From positions 1 through 6,201 of the forward strand of contig JADGRR010000194.1 of NCBI GenBank assembly GCA_017880745.1: a DNA stretch of 6,201 nt, given 5' to 3'. The translations under genes and the position numbers were made by a program. The notes below the pieces were generated by a model, which did no database searches, was not told the DNA's origin, and saw only the letters and a program-made list of their open reading frames with translations. Below, piece after piece: positions 4,017 to 6,201 of the stretch. The number at the start of each line of letters is the position of its first letter. Position 1 is the stretch's first letter. The stretch is from Burkholderiales bacterium (GTDB taxonomy: Bacteria; Pseudomonadota; Gammaproteobacteria; Burkholderiales; SG8-39).

Positions 4017-6201
4017 TCATTCAGGCCGACAGGCCGTTTCACCGCCGCAGCGCATCGCCTCCATTGCCAGCTGCACCGCCTCATACTCCTGCCGAATGCG
4101 GACAATTCGCTGCTCCAAACCTTGTGTCTCTCCGGCAAGACCCGCTCGTTCAAGTTCGCCGCACATTCCCGCAAGCTTGCGCGCGCCGACAAAGTCACTG
4201 CCCAAGCCGAGGGAGTGCGCGGCATGAGCCAGTGCAGTTGCATCCGAATGCCGGGATGCCTGACAAAGCGTTTCGATCAATTGCGCCGCATCGGCGAAAT
4301 AGCTGCTGATCAGCGCAGCGACGATTCTGGGAGCTCCCGAGCGCTGGTTTAGGCGCATCTGGTCCAGGGTGCCACGGTCGAACGTGCTAAGCTGCGCCTC
4401 CTCCGCTGGCGCCTCTTTTTCGGCGTGGCCGGCCGACTGGTCGAGCACCCATCGTTCCAGGACGAGCCTGAGCGCGTCGCGCCGGAAAGGCTTGGCGAGG
4501 TAGTCATCCATTCCGGCGGAAATGCAGATTTCCCGGTCGCCTTTCAGCGCGCTGGCAGTGAGCCCGACAATCGGAAGTCGGAGCGGCGCCGCAGTTCCGG
4601 ACGGTTGCTTCGGACGCAGCAGCCGCCGCGCGCGGATTTCCGCCGTCGCATCGAATCCATCCATCTCCGGCATCTGGCGATCCATGAGCACGATGTCAAA
4701 CTGGGAACTTCCCAAAGCAGCCAGGGCTTTTGCGCCGTTGTCGACCACGTACACCTGGCAGCCGAGGGAATTGAGCATCGTTCGGACGACATCCTGGTTG
4801 ATCGGGTTGTCTTCGGCCAGCAACACGCGAATGCCATTCAAGTCGCCGGCTTGATTCGCATCATTTGCGCCAGGCGCAGCCGCGACGCCGGGCTGCAGCG
4901 AAGGATCGAGGCGCACGGTGAACCAGAACTCAGCCCCTTGGCCCAGCGCGCTGCGCACGCCGATCCGGCCCCCCATTTTCTCGACCAGTTCCTTCGAAAT
5001 CGCAAGCCCGAGACCAGTACCGCCATAGCGCCGCGTGGTCGAACTGTCGGCCTGCTCGAAGGGTCGGAACAGGCGCTGTTGCACCGGCTGGGCGATCCCG
5101 ATGCCCGTGTCCGCAACCGCGAAATGAAGCACCGTCGCAGCGGCGGAGGAAGGCGCAGCGAAAGCAACGGCCGCTGCATGGTTACCGGCATCGACGTCGA
5201 GCCGCGACACGGTAATCGCAACCCCGCCTCTGTCGGTGAACTTGATCGCATTGCCGACAAGATTTATCAACACCTGGCGCAAACGCGCTGGTGCGCCGCG
5301 CAGCGCATCGGGAACATCACTCGCCACGCGGCAGACGAACTCCAGCCCCTTTTTCTCTGCGCCCTCCTGCAACAATTCCATGACCTCTTCGGTCAGCTCG
5401 CGTGGCTTGAAGTCGACGCATTCCAGTACGAGCTTACCCGCTTCGATCTTGGAGAAATCGAGAATGTCGTCGATGATCTCAAGCAGCGATTCGCCCGAGC
5501 GGTGCACGCTCTCGGCAAAGCGCCGCTGGGTCGGAGTGAGTTCGGTGTCAAGCAGCATCTCGGCCATCCCGAGCACGCCGTTCATCGGCGTGCGTATCTC
5601 GTGGCTCATGTTTGCCAGAAACTGCGACTTCGCGCGGCTGGCTACCTGGGCAGCCGCAGCGACGCCGAGCGCTTCCTCAGCCTTGCGCCGGTCGCTAATG
5701 TCGCGAACAATACCGGTAAAAGTGGGCACGCGGCCAAGGTTGATCTTGCTCACCGAGAGTTCAAGGGGAAAGACCGTGCCGTCGCGACGCTGCCCGACAC
5801 TCTCGCCGCCCAGAATGCGGGGGTTCCCTTCAGGCAAACCGCGGCTGTCGTCGGCACCCTTCGGATCCATCCACCCCGCCAAGGCCGGAATCATCGAGCG
5901 CAGATCGCGGCCGATGGCCTCACCGGAGTCCTGTCCGAAAAGCCGTTCGGCGGCCTTGTTGAACGACTCGATCCGGCCCTCCTGGTCGAAGGTGACGATG
6001 CCTTCGGCCGCCGTGTCCAGTATGCTGCGCGTACGCGCTTCCGCCTCCTGCAAGGCGTTGAAGTGGCGTTCCCTCTCCTCGGCATCCAACTGCATCTGCT
6101 GCGCGATCTTGTGACCGTAGTAGGTCGCGCCCAAAACCATCAATACGATCGACAAGCCGATCATATACTCGTATCGCTGAATTTCCGCGGCGGCCGCGGT
6201 G
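4017..6201 (-). CDS. Hybrid sensor histidine kinase (TM-PAS-HisKA-HATPase-REC-HPt), 5' end beyond the window
   Basis: The frame stays open to the right edge, so the start is outside; 727 residues are visible. An internal ATG at 6164 falls at the edge of a membrane helix and is unlikely to be the true start. Numbered from that Met: a transmembrane segment at about 1-20, preceded by residues that should lie outside the membrane; a short coiled linker; a PAS domain at about 45-165 (ILDTAAEGIVTFDQEGRIES...). HisKA has the H-box FLANMSHEIRTP with His188. HATPase_c has the N-box LINLVGNAIKF (Asn305), G1 DTGIGI (352-357), F-box FRPFEQAD and G2 GGTGLGLAIS. The receiver has acidic E451/D452, phospho-acceptor Asp495 in MDRQMPEMDG, Thr536 and Lys558. 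A C-terminal HPt at about 593-704 has His650 in AHSLGLGSDFVGA. This is a complete His-Asp-His relay that would need a separate response regulator; none is in view. The missing Lys-Gly after His650 is unusual. The signal is unknown. Confidence 0.93.
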   Translation of the reverse strand, partial: TAAAAEIQRYEYMIGLSIVLMVLGATYYGHKIAQQMQLDAEERERHFNALQEAEARTRSILDTAAEGIVTFDQEGRIESFNKAAERLFGQDSGEAIGRDLRSMIPALAGWMDPKGADDSRGLPEGNPRILGGESVGQRRDGTVFPLELSVSKINLGRVPTFTGIVRDISDRRKAEEALGVAAAAQVASRAKSQFLANMSHEIRTPMNGVLGMAEMLLDTELTPTQRRFAESVHRSGESLLEIIDDILDFSKIEAGKLVLECVDFKPRELTEEVMELLQEGAEKKGLEFVCRVASDVPDALRGAPARLRQVLINLVGNAIKFTDRGGVAITVSRLDVDAGNHAAAVAFAAPSSAAATVLHFAVADTGIGIAQPVQQRLFRPFEQADSSTTRRYGGTGLGLAISKELVEKMGGRIGVRSALGQGAEFWFTVRLDPSLQPGVAAAPGANDANQAGDLNGIRVLLAEDNPINQDVVRTMLNSLGCQVYVVDNGAKALAALGSSQFDIVLMDRQMPEMDGFDATAEIRARRLLRPKQPSGTAAPLRLPIVGLTASALKGDREICISAGMDDYLAKPFRRDALRLVLERWVLDQSAGHAEKEAPAEEAQLSTFDRGTLDQMRLNQRSGAPRIVAALISSYFADAAQLIETLCQASRHSDATALAHAAHSLGLGSDFVGARKLAGMCGELERAGLAGETQGLEQRIVRIRQEYEAVQLAMEAMRCGGETACRPE

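Noticed and set aside
5236..6114. Plus-strand 292-residue open frame opposite the sensor kinase
   Set aside because: It is antisense to the HATPase, HisKA and PAS coding sequence. Its Ser/Arg-rich translation is typical of a shadow frame.

Overview
The window looks like a stretch of chromosome from a GC-rich betaproteobacterium, probably of the order Burkholderiales. This is inferred from the GC-rich third codon positions, a Bug/TctC-type solute-binding protein standing alone, and protein families common in that group. No mobile element, tRNA, rRNA, CRISPR array or phage gene was seen. Most of the window is ordinary chromosomal content, and no clear new multi-gene system is visible. The best leads are regulatory sites and one unusual signalling motif.

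Layout from left to right. A minus-strand gene runs off the left edge; only its first 44 codons are visible, and they encode a twin-arginine (Tat) signal peptide. Divergent to it is a DEDDy 3'-5' exonuclease of the RNase D type (245-928). The roughly 110-base gap between these two genes holds a near-perfect 26-bp palindrome. After the exonuclease come a weak terminator-like hairpin, an extended -10 promoter and a leader of about 195 bases with several hairpins. The leader precedes a two-gene unit: a 62-residue protein resembling the DUF1508/YegP repeat (1194-1382) and, 3 bases later, a DUF302 protein (1386-1778).

A gene-free stretch of about 335 bases (1779-2114), rich in inverted repeats, leads to a Bug-family periplasmic solute-binding protein (2115-3101). 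No transporter membrane subunits accompany it. A GNRA-loop hairpin follows its stop. Next is an exported or membrane-anchored class I c-type cytochrome (3319-3921). An FNR/Anr-type box lies upstream, spaced to suit class II activation from a candidate -10, which suggests oxygen- or NO-responsive expression.

The right third is a minus-strand hybrid sensor histidine kinase (TM - PAS - HisKA - HATPase_c - REC - HPt), convergent with the cytochrome gene. Its N-terminal sensor part is cut off by the right edge. Its HPt domain keeps the phospho-accepting histidine but lacks the usual Lys-Gly after it.

The genes do not form one obvious pathway. Apart from the two-gene unit at 1194-1778, they are probably transcribed separately. 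Nothing in the sequence ties the kinase to its neighbours.
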